Source: Clostridiales bacterium (GTDB taxonomy: Bacteria > Bacillota > Clostridia > Lachnospirales > Lachnospiraceae). From it: DNA of 64,000 nt. Location: the NCBI GenBank assembly GCA_020860715.1, contig JAJBTU010000013.1, positions 124,001 to 188,000 on the forward strand. Direction: 5' to 3'. This document shows, one piece after another, positions 52,853 to 62,089 of the stretch. Positions within the stretch are counted from its first letter, which is position 1. Each line of letters begins with the position of its first letter. The position numbers and the translations under genes were made by a program. The notes under the pieces were generated by a model, which was not told the origin of the DNA, ran no database searches, and worked only from the letters and a program-made list of their open reading frames with translations.

Positions 52853-53811
52853 GACTTTTCTCCTCTAAGTATCCGGGCCAGCAACGATCCCTCGTCTACG
52901 ACCGGATATTCTCTCACAGTAAACAGCCACCCATCCACAGGTGCGATAACCCGGCTGAGCAGTTCGCCGCGCAGCGGATCCACGATCCGTCCGATCTCAT
53001 CCCCTGCTTTCAGCATGCTGCCATGGGAACGTGTTTTGATAAAAATGCCGGAGACCGGAGCATTCAGAAAAGCGACGTCATCCGGATTACGCGAGATGAC
53101 CGGCGTGCGCACCTCATTAACCGGGCCGTCCCAGATCCCCATCTCTTTCATCAGGCGGAAAATGCCGTCCGTCAGCTGAAGGCCATATTCCTCAGTAATA
53201 CGCATACCGACACCCATCTCCACCACCAGCGTCGGCGTATTCCGGCTGTTCAGGCTGAACGCAAGCGTCGATTCCAGCACCGTGCTTGTGCCGTGTACCC
53301 AGATAAAATCCACGTTGGAGAGCAGCGCCCATGGCAGCAGCGTCTCCTCATGCAGTTCATTGATCCGGATCTGCGGGATCTCCGTCAGATAAATATTGCT
53401 CGCGTGAATATCCAGACAAAGGTCGGAGCCTTTGATATCGCGGATGATCTCCGACGCGAGGTATTCATTCATATCGCCGTCCGAATTTCCCGGAAAAATG
53501 CGGTTCATATCGAGATCAAAGGCCGGAATGCCGCGCGTCACGGAATCAATCCCGAACGGGTTCAGCGCCGGGTAGATGTCAACGATTCCTTTCAGGTGCT
53601 CCGGATGTTCTTTGATCCTGCGCGAGACCTCGTAGCAGACGTACTGCCCCTCCAGCTCGTCCCCATGGATGCCGGTGACAATGCTGATGCGCTTCAGAGC
53701 CGTATCATCCGATGCGCTGCACGCAGAGCGGTGTGCGGGCATCAGACGGTTCTTACGGATGCGCAGCACCTCATCCACCGGCATATTTGTTTGTGCGATT
53801 GTGTGTAACAT
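52849..53811 (-). CDS. Succinylglutamate desuccinylase/aspartoacylase (AstE/AspA) family zinc enzyme
   Basis: 320 residues; intact HGDE in VTGIHGDELEGQ, LNPFGIDS, MNRIFPG, and CLDIHAS with the third zinc ligand. The C-terminus is a lipoyl-like domain. Family members cleave N-acyl amino acids or related amides. Located below an ATP-grasp/alpha-E/transglutaminase set, it may remove or process an amide-linked product; inference. It is preceded by a 138-bp structured element and an AT-rich region with two TATAAT-like sites (53992-54004, minus). Confidence 0.87.
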   Translation of the reverse strand: MLHTIAQTNMPVDEVLRIRKNRLMPAHRSACSASDDTALKRISIVTGIHGDELEGQYVCYEVSRRIKEHPEHLKGIVDIYPALNPFGIDSVTRGIPAFDLDMNRIFPGNSDGDMNEYLASEIIRDIKGSDLCLDIHASNIYLTEIPQIRINELHEETLLPWALLSNVDFIWVHGTSTVLESTLAFSLNSRNTPTLVVEMGVGMRITEEYGLQLTDGIFRLMKEMGIWDGPVNEVRTPVISRNPDDVAFLNAPVSGIFIKTRSHGSMLKAGDEIGRIVDPLRGELLSRVIAPVDGWLFTVREYPVVDEGSLLARILRGEKS

Positions 53812-53841
53812 AGGTATGTCCTTTCAAAATATATCACGCTT

Positions 53842-53979
53842 GACAAGGCATGGCGGCCTCGGACACGCTCTCGCTTATAAAATAACGCAGCGGTACTAAG
53901 TTCAACCTTCGCCTGACGGCTCGGTTTTCACCAAGGACCGGCGTTATTTTGAATAGTCCTCAGCCATCCATGCCTTGTC
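53842..53979. repeat. 138-bp structured element with perfect inverted ends
   Basis: Ends GACAAGGCATGG (53842) and CCATGCCTTGTC (to 53979) are exact inverted repeats. Inside, AAAATAACGC (53879-53888) and GCGTTATTTT (53941-53950) also pair exactly, enclosing about 52 bases with a GTGAAAACC hairpin-like core on the minus strand. No ORF. It fits a MITE-like repeat or a structured RNA in the untranslated spacer; no known class recognised. Confidence 0.68.
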
Positions 53980-54057
53980 TGCGCGAATGATATTATATAT
54001 TATATTGACCATTTGTTTTTTAACGGACAACAGGTAGCTTTTTATTTCCACATACAA

Positions 54058-54936
54058 TTAAATTTCCCCGCCTTCCCGCACGCGCACCGCAACGGTCTGG
54101 GTCTGGGTCGTGCGGCCCACGAAGACGCCCTGGCTGACGATACAGTCATGGTAATCGCGCCCCGCGGATATCTTGATGTGCGCGTCGTCCACGATCAGAT
54201 TGTTTGTCGGGTCGAGCGCGTACCAGCGCCCGCCGCTGTAGACCTCCACCCAGGCGTGGCTTAAGCCTTCCCCGATCAGCATGCCGACCACATAGCGGCA
54301 CGGGATCCACGCCAGGCGGCACAGGGAGAGCAGGATATGGGAATAATCCTGGCAGACGCCCCTGCCGAGCGCCATCGCCTGCTCCGCGGTCGTGTTCACA
54401 TCCGTGACACCCTGCACGTAGGAAAAATTCTCATACAGGCCGTGCATCATTGTAATGGCCAGCGCCGCCTCGGGAAGATGGGACCTGAACCCGTCGTCTT
54501 CCACATTCAAAGCAGCAGAATCATCAAATAAGATGTTCTTTGCATGATCTTTCTGACATTCCGCCATTGCTCCCTCAAACCGTTCCGCAAATTTCAGGAT
54601 CGCAGGTCCGGGGCGGGTATAGTCTGTCTGATATTTGAAAAGGCCTACCTGATGCTCCGGCTTTGCCGGAAGAAACGGAGCGAGACCGGTGCGCGCCTGT
54701 CCGCGCACACGCGCGAAAAAACGGTCATGTTTTCCCTTTGTGTAGCCATAAATGCTGTGATTGCCAAAGGAGTCTTTATCAGCAGACAAAAACTCCTTCG
54801 GATAAACCTCCACGTCGAGTCGATTGATCAGTTGTCGTTCATCGGTCTGCGGGATGCATTTCAAAGTAAAACGGTGCTCCTCGACGGGCGGTGCAAAATC
54901 CAGCTGCATGTCGTATTCAAAGAGCAGGTCCTTCAT
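54058..54936 (-). CDS. Transglutaminase family protein of the alpha-E/ATP-grasp cluster
   Basis: 292 residues, cytoplasmic. An N-terminal beta domain precedes the transglutaminase core with Cys near 194 (GVCQDYSH), His near 227 (LSHAWVEVY) and Asp near 242 (ALDPT). Such proteins accompany alpha-E and circularly permuted ATP-grasp proteins in many bacteria and are thought to act as peptidases or amide-bond makers in a shared pathway. Starts four bases after the alpha-E stop. Confidence 0.9.
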   Translation of the reverse strand: MKDLLFEYDMQLDFAPPVEEHRFTLKCIPQTDERQLINRLDVEVYPKEFLSADKDSFGNHSIYGYTKGKHDRFFARVRGQARTGLAPFLPAKPEHQVGLFKYQTDYTRPGPAILKFAERFEGAMAECQKDHAKNILFDDSAALNVEDDGFRSHLPEAALAITMMHGLYENFSYVQGVTDVNTTAEQAMALGRGVCQDYSHILLSLCRLAWIPCRYVVGMLIGEGLSHAWVEVYSGGRWYALDPTNNLIVDDAHIKISAGRDYHDCIVSQGVFVGRTTQTQTVAVRVREGGEI

Positions 54937-54939
54937 ACG

Positions 54940-55611
54940 CTACTCCTCCAGAAGCATCTCAGTTTTCTGTACAATTGCAGTATAATCAATCCGCGGCGCA
55001 TCGATCAGCCTGTTCAGCTCATCGAGATAACTCTGCCGGTATTTGAGGCAGGTGCGCCAGATGCGGCCGGAGAGACGGTCTACCTCGCGCTTTAACTCCT
55101 CGCGGGACATATGCAGCCGCGCATAGAGGTCGAGCCGTTCCACGCGCTTGCCGACCTTGATGATATTGCGGACGTTCTCACTGTCGATCTCATCGTCCAC
55201 AATGCCCCAGAACGCCAGAATGTCGTCGAGCACATGCTGCAGCTCAATCAGCGGCGATTCGGAGATCCGCGCCCGGTTCATCTCATACATCGCAAGCTGA
55301 ATGTAGGAAATCGTATCGCTTCCGATCTCCTCGCGCAGCACGATGCAATTGTCATATGCACGGGTCAGGTTGGAATAAATCGAGTTCGGGTCTTCCGGAT
55401 CAAAGCAGTACCGGCCGACAAAATCCGCCCCTGACGTATAAATATTCGGGATTTCCAGCCGCCTGCAGAAGCCGTCCAAACTTCCCAGCTCGTCCATGTC
55501 GATCATGGTGTCAAAGCTCTCCGCAAACAGCTTGATCGTCGTATACACCCGCTCACTGTATCTTCCCAGCCAGAAGAGCCGGTCTGTGTTTTCTACCGAG
55601 ATAATACCCAT
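54940..55611 (-). CDS. Alpha-E domain protein
   Basis: 223 residues, all-helical. The start MGIISVENTDRLFWLGRYSERV is diagnostic, with conserved Asp/Glu and Arg positions through SESPLIELQHVLDDILAFWG. Its function is unknown; it is nearly always with a circularly permuted ATP-grasp protein, whose end it overlaps here by 19 bases. GGAGGAGG lies about 12 bases before the ATG. Confidence 0.92.
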   Translation of the reverse strand: MGIISVENTDRLFWLGRYSERVYTTIKLFAESFDTMIDMDELGSLDGFCRRLEIPNIYTSGADFVGRYCFDPEDPNSIYSNLTRAYDNCIVLREEIGSDTISYIQLAMYEMNRARISESPLIELQHVLDDILAFWGIVDDEIDSENVRNIIKVGKRVERLDLYARLHMSREELKREVDRLSGRIWRTCLKYRQSYLDELNRLIDAPRIDYTAIVQKTEMLLEE

Positions 55612-56911
55612 GTGTCTTTAAATCCTCCTCCCTGAGATGAGTTGACGATGAAGGAATCCGGGTTGCGGGAGAACCGGGTCAGACCGCTCTTCCACACCAT
55701 TGGCTCCTCGCCCATCAGCACAAACGCGCGCAGATCCGCCTTGCGCGGTACGCACTCGCCATTTTCAAAAATATCAATATCCAGGAAATCAATGACCTCC
55801 TGCGCGATGAATCGGCGCGGTTCGCGCTTTAAGAGCGCGATGAAGTCTTCCTTTTCCTGCCTGGTCATCTTATTGCCAAACTGCACGCCGTAGCCTCCGG
55901 CCTCCGCGACATCCTTCAGCACCAGATCATCAAAATGCTCCAGCACATAATCCATATCTTCCTTATATAAAGGCAGATAGGTCGGCGCATTGTGCAGGAT
56001 CGGTTCCTCACCGAGATAGTATTTAATCATCTTCGGCACAAAATAATAGATGCCTTTGTCGTCCGCCACACCATTGCCCGGCGCGTTCAAAAGCGCGACG
56101 TTGCCCTTGCGGAAAATATCATACAGATGCGGAATACCGATCAGAGAACCCTCATAGAAATTCATCGGATCCAGGTATTCATCCGAGATCCGGCGGTATA
56201 CCGCGCCGACCGGCTCCTTGCGTCCGGAATAATCAATAAAATACAGATGATCGTTTTCCACCAGAAGCTCACTGCCGGTGACCAGATGCGCTCCCGTCTT
56301 CTCCGCAAGATAGGAGTGCTCAAAGTAGGCCGAATTGTATCGCCCCGGCGTCAGGATCACCGTATGGCCTCCGGTATTGACATAATCCATCGTCTTACGC
56401 AGCAGCTCCGCGTAATTACGGTTGTCCTCGATATGCGTTTTCTGGAAGGTCAGCGGGCTGCTTCTGCGGCAGAGCTCACGCGCGATCATCGGATAGGACG
56501 CACCGGACGGCACCCGCAGGTTGTCCTCCAGTATGTACCATTCCTTATCCCGGCCCTGCACGAGATCAATCCCGGCGATGTGCGCGTACACGCCCTTCGG
56601 CGGCATCACGCCCTCACACTGCGCCAGATAGCCGCTTGACGCGTAGATAAATTCCTCCGGCACGATCTTATCCCGGATGATCTTTTTTCACTGTAAACAT
56701 CCTGAATGAACAGATTCAGCGCCGTCACGCGCTGCTTTAAGCCCTTCTCCAGGTACTCAAACTCATCCGCCTCAATCACACGCGGAATCGCGTCAAACGG
56801 GAACAGCTGCTCTTTGAATTCGTTGTTCTTGTAAATCCCGAATTTGACGCCGTACCGCGCCAGCAGTTCATTGACCGTATCTGTGTGACGGTAAAGATCC
56901 ATTTCCTGCAT
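55593..56911 (-). pseudogene. Circularly permuted type 2 ATP-grasp protein, interrupted by a single-base frameshift
   Basis: Predicted amide ligase of about 440 residues. The first part starts at ATG 56911 (GGAGAGGGAG upstream) with MDLYRHTDTVNEL and ALNLFIQDVY; the rest, from VPEEFIYASSGYLAQCEG to GGGFKDTWVL, is in another frame. The break is at A6 (56683-56688): one more A, or a -1 slip on AAA, gives EKKIIRDKIVPEE, as expected in the family. ATP-binding residues such as LKDVAEAGGYGV look intact. It may be a base-call error, phase-variable gene, programmed frameshift or true pseudogene. It heads the cluster. Confidence 0.82.
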
Positions 56912-57133
56912 GTACTCCCTCTCCTCTCTCATCCTGCGCGAACTGTTCAGTCCCTTCACAGTTATATCCTGCGCTCTTTTGCTGCACAGGACCCACAAAT
57001 TTTCCCAGAAGGATTTGCACACCGGCTGCCGAACATTCTGTATATCGCCACATCATCAGGAGCGGATTTTTCTCTTTCCGTCAGGCACAAGAAAAGGCGC
57101 AGTGCAAGTATGCAAAACGCCTTTGTTCTGAAA

Positions 57134-57139
57134 ATTATA
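57134..57139 (-). promoter_or_regulatory. Likely -10 for the ATP-grasp cluster
   Basis: Minus-strand TATAAT, with TTGACG 21 bases upstream (too far for a standard pair). The 57023-57256 stretch holds no gene that I can support. Confidence 0.35.
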
Positions 57140-57256
57140 ATACAACGAAAAGATAGAAATCGTCAACCGTTTTTTTACAGCCGCCTCGTCCGTTACAGAT
57201 TCTGCATATTTTGTGTATTAATTCCAAAACAGAAACAATATTTTGTTTAATTTTCA

Positions 57257-57285
57257 ATGACAAAAGTGTTTCAATGTGTTACTAT
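57257..57285 (+). promoter_or_regulatory. Promoter of the LysR-type gene, followed by palindromes
   Basis: ATGACA (57257-57262), 17 bases, TACTAT (57280-57285). Just downstream, overlapping palindromes GTAACTCGTTAC and GTTACGTAAC (57300-57319) suggest an autoregulatory operator. Confidence 0.55.
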
Positions 57286-57372
57286 CATATTAATTTAATG
57301 TAACTCGTTACGTAACAAATGAAGCTGATCACACCTGGGACCAAACTGATTATCAGGAAAGGGCATCTGTCA

Positions 57373-58249
57373 TGGATATTGAATTTCTCCGGGAATTTAT
57401 GGAATTAAGTGAGACCTGCAGTTATCAGGATGCAAGCGAGAGGTTGTACATCACCAATTCCACTCTCTCAAAGCATATCCAGAAAATGGAAGCGGAGCTT
57501 GGGGTTCCCTCTTTGAGCGTTCCACACGAAAAGTTACTCTGACAGATGTTGGTAAAATATTAAAGGAAAAATGCGAAAAAATCCTTCCTCTGTATGATGC
57601 AGCGCTCCTGCAGATGAACATGGAAGCAACGAAAGCCTCGAACACCCTGTCCATCGCCTTCACCAGCCCCATGTACTGGTACGGCGTCCTCGACACGATC
57701 CTGGCTTTCAAAGATGCGCATCCGCAGATCAATCTGCGCCTCACGGAGCTCTCGGATCCGCCTCAGAAAGCTGCATTCACCGACAAACAGGCGGAATTTG
57801 TATTCTCTAATAACTTCAACTGGACATCAAAAGATATCTGCTCGTATCCGTTCCGGCAGGATGAGCTGGTTCTCATTACTCCCGACAGCGCTCCTCTGTT
57901 TCAGGCGTCTGCCGTCTCGCTTTACGCGCTTGCGGAAGAGCCTCTGATCCTTCCGAACCGCGCGTACCTGCAGGATCTGTTCTTCAACGAATGCGCGAAG
58001 GAAGGCTTCACCCCCCGTGTGAAACTGTATGCGCAGGATTCACCGACCGCGCTGCGTCTGGTGGAAAGCGGCTATGCCTCTGCGGTATTGCCCAGCGCCT
58101 GCTGCAGGGATAGCAGCCACATTCGTATGATCCGGCTGTCGCCAGCAATTTCTTTTGAAGCCTTTCTGTTCTACATGAAAAACAAGCCGCTCTCCTCCGC
58201 GGGAAAACTGTTTTATGATTACGTCATTTCACAGGCAGAAACACACTGA
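57373..58249 (+). pseudogene. LysR-type transcriptional regulator, frameshifted
   Basis: N-terminal winged helix: FLREFMELSETCSYQDASERL and ITNSTLSKHIQKMEAELG. After GVP the frame breaks: at CCC (57507-57509) one extra C would give LFERSTRKVTLTDVG and join the effector domain in the other frame (to 58249), which is complete with FKDAHPQINLRLTELS and a typical RLVESGYASAVLPS end. Without it the first frame stops after about 56 codons. Either recent inactivation or base-call error. ATG has AAAGGG upstream. Effector unknown. Confidence 0.82.
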
Positions 58250-58262
58250 CCGAATACGCTCC

Positions 58263-58298
58263 AAAAACCCGGATTCAAATCAGGAATCCGGTTTTTTT
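58263..58298 (+). terminator. Intrinsic terminator of the LysR-type gene
   Basis: Stem CCGGATTC/GAATCCGG, 7-base loop, seven T. Confidence 0.88.
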
Positions 58299-58423
58299 GT
58301 CCTGTCCGCAAATGTTATAGTAGAAATGGGCTCTCTGATGTGGTATCATAAAAAAGAAATGTGACAGAAAGCGCGGAAGGATTCCGACGTTTTTTCTGTT
58401 GGAAAGAGAGCGTATGAAAAATC

Positions 58424-60283
58424 ATGTTCCGTCTGATCTGTTTGCTGGTACCCGGCCTGATCATGGCTGTTTTACGGGAAAAGCTGTTTCACAGTCATGA
58501 GAATCTATACAAAAGCATCTGTGTTTATATGCTGGATGTGCTCATCCTGAATCTCCTGATGTTCCTCATTTTGTATTTTATATTTGACAATCACGGTAAT
58601 CCAGTCTTTATGCTGCAGGATTACAGATTTGCTTTTAAATATATTTCCCTGGCAGCGGTGATGGGAATCTTTGAACCGTTTGCTGAAAAATATATAAGAA
58701 AAGGATCTGCGAGACTCCTGCCGGCAGTTCAGGACCGGCTTCAGGGATGCTCCCGGACCCGGAACATCCTGTGGAAAACCGCTCTGTCTCTGGCCATCGT
58801 CCTTGTATTCGTGGTCATCGGTTCTTTCAAGGCCGGATACCACGAGGACGAGATGTATACCATGGGGCTCTCCAATCATCAATATAACGGAAGCATCGGC
58901 CCGTCGATTACAGACGGAGAAGTATACACCGGCCTGGAGTTGTGGCAGGACTATACCATGGTCAGCGACAGCAATCGGTTTGATTACGCCAATGTGCTCG
59001 AAAATCAGAGGAACGACGTGCATCCGCCTCTCTATTATATCATCATCCACACCGTATTTTCGCTGTTTCCAAATACCTACAGCATCTGGTACGTTCTGGC
59101 TGTAAATATCCTGCTCGCGGTCATCGTCTTCTGGCAGATGGTATGGCTGTTTACGTTTTTTACAAAAAAGCCGAAACTGTCCGTTCTGTTTTCCCTGCTG
59201 TTTCTGTTTACCATGGGTTTTGTAAACAACGTCATGTTTTTGCGGATGTATGTCCTGCTGACGATATGGACGAACGCCCTGATCATGCTGTTCTGTAAAT
59301 ACAGACCGGCTGACAGAGGATGGAAGTTTTATGCTTTGCTCGTGTTTATCCTGACCGGCGGCACCATGACCCAGTATTACTTTCTCATCTTCGCATTCTT
59401 TGCCTGTGCCGTTTACGCGGTACGTACCATTGCGGAAAAGGAATGGAAAAAACTGGCTCTCTCCTGCGCCTCTGCGGCGCTCAGCTTTGGGATTTCCACC
59501 TTCCTGTTTCCGTCCATGTGGACGCAGATTTTCAAAGGTTCCAGAGGACAGGAGGCCTTTGCGAATCTGAGCGCCGATGGATTTTGGGATGCGCTGCAAA
59601 GCTATCTGAGCCTCATAAACCTTCACATATTCGGCGGTCTGTTCCTGTTCCTGTTTTTCTTTACCGCGGCATTGCTGATCATCGCCAGCGGAAAGAGAAA
59701 GCAGGAACATACAAAAGAGACTCTGTGCAATTACCTTCAGCTGGCTGCTCCGGCTGCGGCATATGTCCTGCTGGTTGCCAAAATCGCCCCGTATCAGACG
59801 GAGCGCTATGTCATGAATATCCTGGGCATCCTCTACCTGCTTGTTTTTTCGGCACTGATTCAGGTCTCGTTCTGCTATTCCAGACAGGCTGTGGCGGGAA
59901 TCGCGGCCATTGCACTGGTCATCTCATTTAGCAGTTACCAGAATGGCATTCCCTGCCAGTATACATCCGTAAATAACCGTCTGGAAAAAGTAGAAAGCCT
60001 TGGCGACGACGTCCCCTGTCTGTATATATACCAGTCTCCATGGATGACGCTTGCGGACTACGTAGTGCTGGAGGATCTGAATGAAATTGTTTTTGTCAAA
60101 AGCGATCATCTCGATCTTCTGGAGGAAGATGCGTATAAAAACTACAGCAGGGTGCTACTCTTTGTTTCTTCCAGTGCAAATGCCGATCAGCTCATCAGCC
60201 AGCTTCTGGAACAAAACCCTCAGCTTGACAGTTCTAAAACATTATTCAAAAGTAACTATGCAACCGCTTATTATCTGGAATAG
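58424..60283 (+). CDS. Polytopic GT-C type glycosyltransferase-like membrane protein
   Basis: 619 residues with about 11-13 helices. After two or three N-terminal helices, YHEDEMYT gives the acidic pair expected in the first outer loop of GT-C enzymes, and NDVHPPLYYIIIHTVF matches the ArnT/PMT-like HPPLYY motif. Likely uses a polyprenyl-phosphate sugar; acceptor unknown. The ribosome site GGAAAGAG suits an ATG at 58414 in another frame; deleting one A of A5 (58417-58421) would join it to this frame as MKIMFRL. It converges with murF 18 bases further on. Confidence 0.78.
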   Translation: MFRLICLLVPGLIMAVLREKLFHSHENLYKSICVYMLDVLILNLLMFLILYFIFDNHGNPVFMLQDYRFAFKYISLAAVMGIFEPFAEKYIRKGSARLLPAVQDRLQGCSRTRNILWKTALSLAIVLVFVVIGSFKAGYHEDEMYTMGLSNHQYNGSIGPSITDGEVYTGLELWQDYTMVSDSNRFDYANVLENQRNDVHPPLYYIIIHTVFSLFPNTYSIWYVLAVNILLAVIVFWQMVWLFTFFTKKPKLSVLFSLLFLFTMGFVNNVMFLRMYVLLTIWTNALIMLFCKYRPADRGWKFYALLVFILTGGTMTQYYFLIFAFFACAVYAVRTIAEKEWKKLALSCASAALSFGISTFLFPSMWTQIFKGSRGQEAFANLSADGFWDALQSYLSLINLHIFGGLFLFLFFFTAALLIIASGKRKQEHTKETLCNYLQLAAPAAAYVLLVAKIAPYQTERYVMNILGILYLLVFSALIQVSFCYSRQAVAGIAAIALVISFSSYQNGIPCQYTSVNNRLEKVESLGDDVPCLYIYQSPWMTLADYVVLEDLNEIVFVKSDHLDLLEEDAYKNYSRVLLFVSSSANADQLISQLLEQNPQLDSSKTLFKSNYATAYYLE

Positions 60284-60301
60284 CAGGCTCCTGTACCTGT
60301 T

Positions 60302-62035
60302 TCAGGCGCCTGTCTCCATTGTCTCCAGCTGTGCAACTACTTTTTCGAAGTGCATAAAATGCGATGCCTTCACCAGGATCGTGTCGCCCTTGCGTACCAG
60401 AGCGGGAAGCTGTGCAAGCAGCGCCGAAAGATCCGGCAGAACGACGGTCTCTATCCCGCTGCCGGCCGTGCCTGCTGTATGAATCCTGCCGGAAGAGCCG
60501 GCCATACCGGCTTCATGAACCATATCAACTGTTTTGGCCTGACTTACATCGTTTATTCCTTCCGCAATATGAGCGCTCAATGAGCCGACACAAACGACCA
60601 GATCGATATCCAGGCCTGCCGCGTATTCGCCGACGCTGCGGTGCATCCGTACTTCATCCTCGCCCAGTTCTCCCATATCTCCGAGAACCGCGACTTTACG
60701 GGAACCCTGTGCCGGACTCGCACCATTGGCACCACCGCTTCCCCTGGCATTAGCATCACCATATTCTTTTGAATCGCCATCGTCGTTGGCACTGCAGATT
60801 CCTTCCGAATTCGTACCGCCATCCTGCAGCACTCCAAGGGATGCTTTCATCGACATCGGATTCGCATTGTAACAGTCGTCTATAATCGTGAAGTTTTCTG
60901 TATGAATGATATGAAAACGCCCGCTCACCGGCTGCAGACTCTCAATTCCCGCCCGGATTTCCTCCGTTGTCAGCCCGTACTGCAGACCGACCGCCGCAGC
61001 CGCAAGGGCGTTCCTCACCATATGTTCCCCTGGTATTGGGATTTGTACGTTGAAGCAGTTATCGGATTCTCCAGTGACCTCTGCATCTGTCCCAGAGGAG
61101 CCTTCTTTTCCTGCATTCCCATCCAATTCTATATCCTCTGACAGGTTTTTACTCTTCTTTATGCAGATCCGGCAGGCGATCCCATCCAGTCCTTTTTTCA
61201 CAATCTGATCGGCGTAAACCGTGTTGTCCTTTCCAAGCCCGAAAAATGTCGGACGGATTCCTTTCACCTCCCGCACCGTCATCAGCTTGTCGTCGTCCCC
61301 GTTCAGAATAATATGTCCGTCCGAACGCAGATAATCAAAGATCTCCGTCTTTGCCCGCAGGACACCATCCCGGTCCCCCAGATATTCCAGATGACACTGC
61401 CCGATATTCGTGATGACGCAGGTATCCGGCTTCGCGATCGCGGCAAGCCGGTGCATCTCGCCAAAATGATTGATTCCCATCTCCAGCACCGCGATCTCGT
61501 CTTCTTCACGCAGCCGGAAGATCGTCAGCGGCAGTCCAAGCTCATTGTTAAAATTCCCGTCCGTCTTCAGGGTACGGTATTTCTGTGAGAGCACCGCCGC
61601 GATCATTTCCTTTGTACTGGTCTTGCCGACACTGCCGGTGACGCCAACCACCGGAATCGCCAGCTGTTCCAGATAGTACGCCGCCAGCGCGCCAAGTGCG
61701 CGGATTGAGGATTCCACTTTTATGTAATTCCGGCTGTACGTCCCGCCATTTCCATCAAAGGTCCCCGCTTCACACTCTTTTCGTGCTTCGGGCAGGTTTG
61801 CCGGCTCACGTTCCGTGATCACGCACAGCGCGCCCTTCTCAAACACCTGCCCGATAAAATCGTGTCCGTCCACGCGTTCACCCGGAATCGCCGCAAACAG
61901 ACAGCCCGGCTCTGCTTTTCGGCTGTCTGTTGTGATCGAGCAGATTTCCCGGTTCCAATCTTCCTCTCTCCCATATAAAATTCCGCCGCAGGCTTCCGCC
62001 ATGTGCGCTAAAGTCATATTTTTCATACCGCTCAT
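60302..62035 (-). CDS. murF: UDP-N-acetylmuramoyl-tripeptide--D-alanyl-D-alanine ligase
   Basis: Cytoplasmic Mur ligase adding D-Ala-D-Ala to the peptidoglycan precursor, 577 residues against about 455 usual. P-loop GVTGSVGKTST (about 130-140), EMGINHFGEMHRL, ITNIGQCHLEYLG and DDCYNANPMSMKASL are intact. The surplus length is in four low-complexity insertions: after EREPANLP, near LSEDIELDG, after LGVLQDGG, and near HEAGMAGSSG. All lie on loops between conserved blocks. ATG 62035 follows GGGG by about 11 bases; ATG 62026 is also possible. murI lies elsewhere in this window, so peptidoglycan genes are dispersed. Confidence 0.95.
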   Translation of the reverse strand: MSGMKNMTLAHMAEACGGILYGREEDWNREICSITTDSRKAEPGCLFAAIPGERVDGHDFIGQVFEKGALCVITEREPANLPEARKECEAGTFDGNGGTYSRNYIKVESSIRALGALAAYYLEQLAIPVVGVTGSVGKTSTKEMIAAVLSQKYRTLKTDGNFNNELGLPLTIFRLREEDEIAVLEMGINHFGEMHRLAAIAKPDTCVITNIGQCHLEYLGDRDGVLRAKTEIFDYLRSDGHIILNGDDDKLMTVREVKGIRPTFFGLGKDNTVYADQIVKKGLDGIACRICIKKSKNLSEDIELDGNAGKEGSSGTDAEVTGESDNCFNVQIPIPGEHMVRNALAAAAVGLQYGLTTEEIRAGIESLQPVSGRFHIIHTENFTIIDDCYNANPMSMKASLGVLQDGGTNSEGICSANDDGDSKEYGDANARGSGGANGASPAQGSRKVAVLGDMGELGEDEVRMHRSVGEYAAGLDIDLVVCVGSLSAHIAEGINDVSQAKTVDMVHEAGMAGSSGRIHTAGTAGSGIETVVLPDLSALLAQLPALVRKGDTILVKASHFMHFEKVVAQLETMETGA

Positions 62036-62089
62036 TCTTATCAAATCCCCATTTTCACAATTTCAGTCAAACTGCCGCAAGGAGCTGTC

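Noticed and set aside
53842-53979. Twister-type ribozyme
   Set aside because: A GCCGGTCC block resembles one part of twister, but the AAGCCCGG and the expected internal loops are missing and the outer AATAACGC stem is fully paired.
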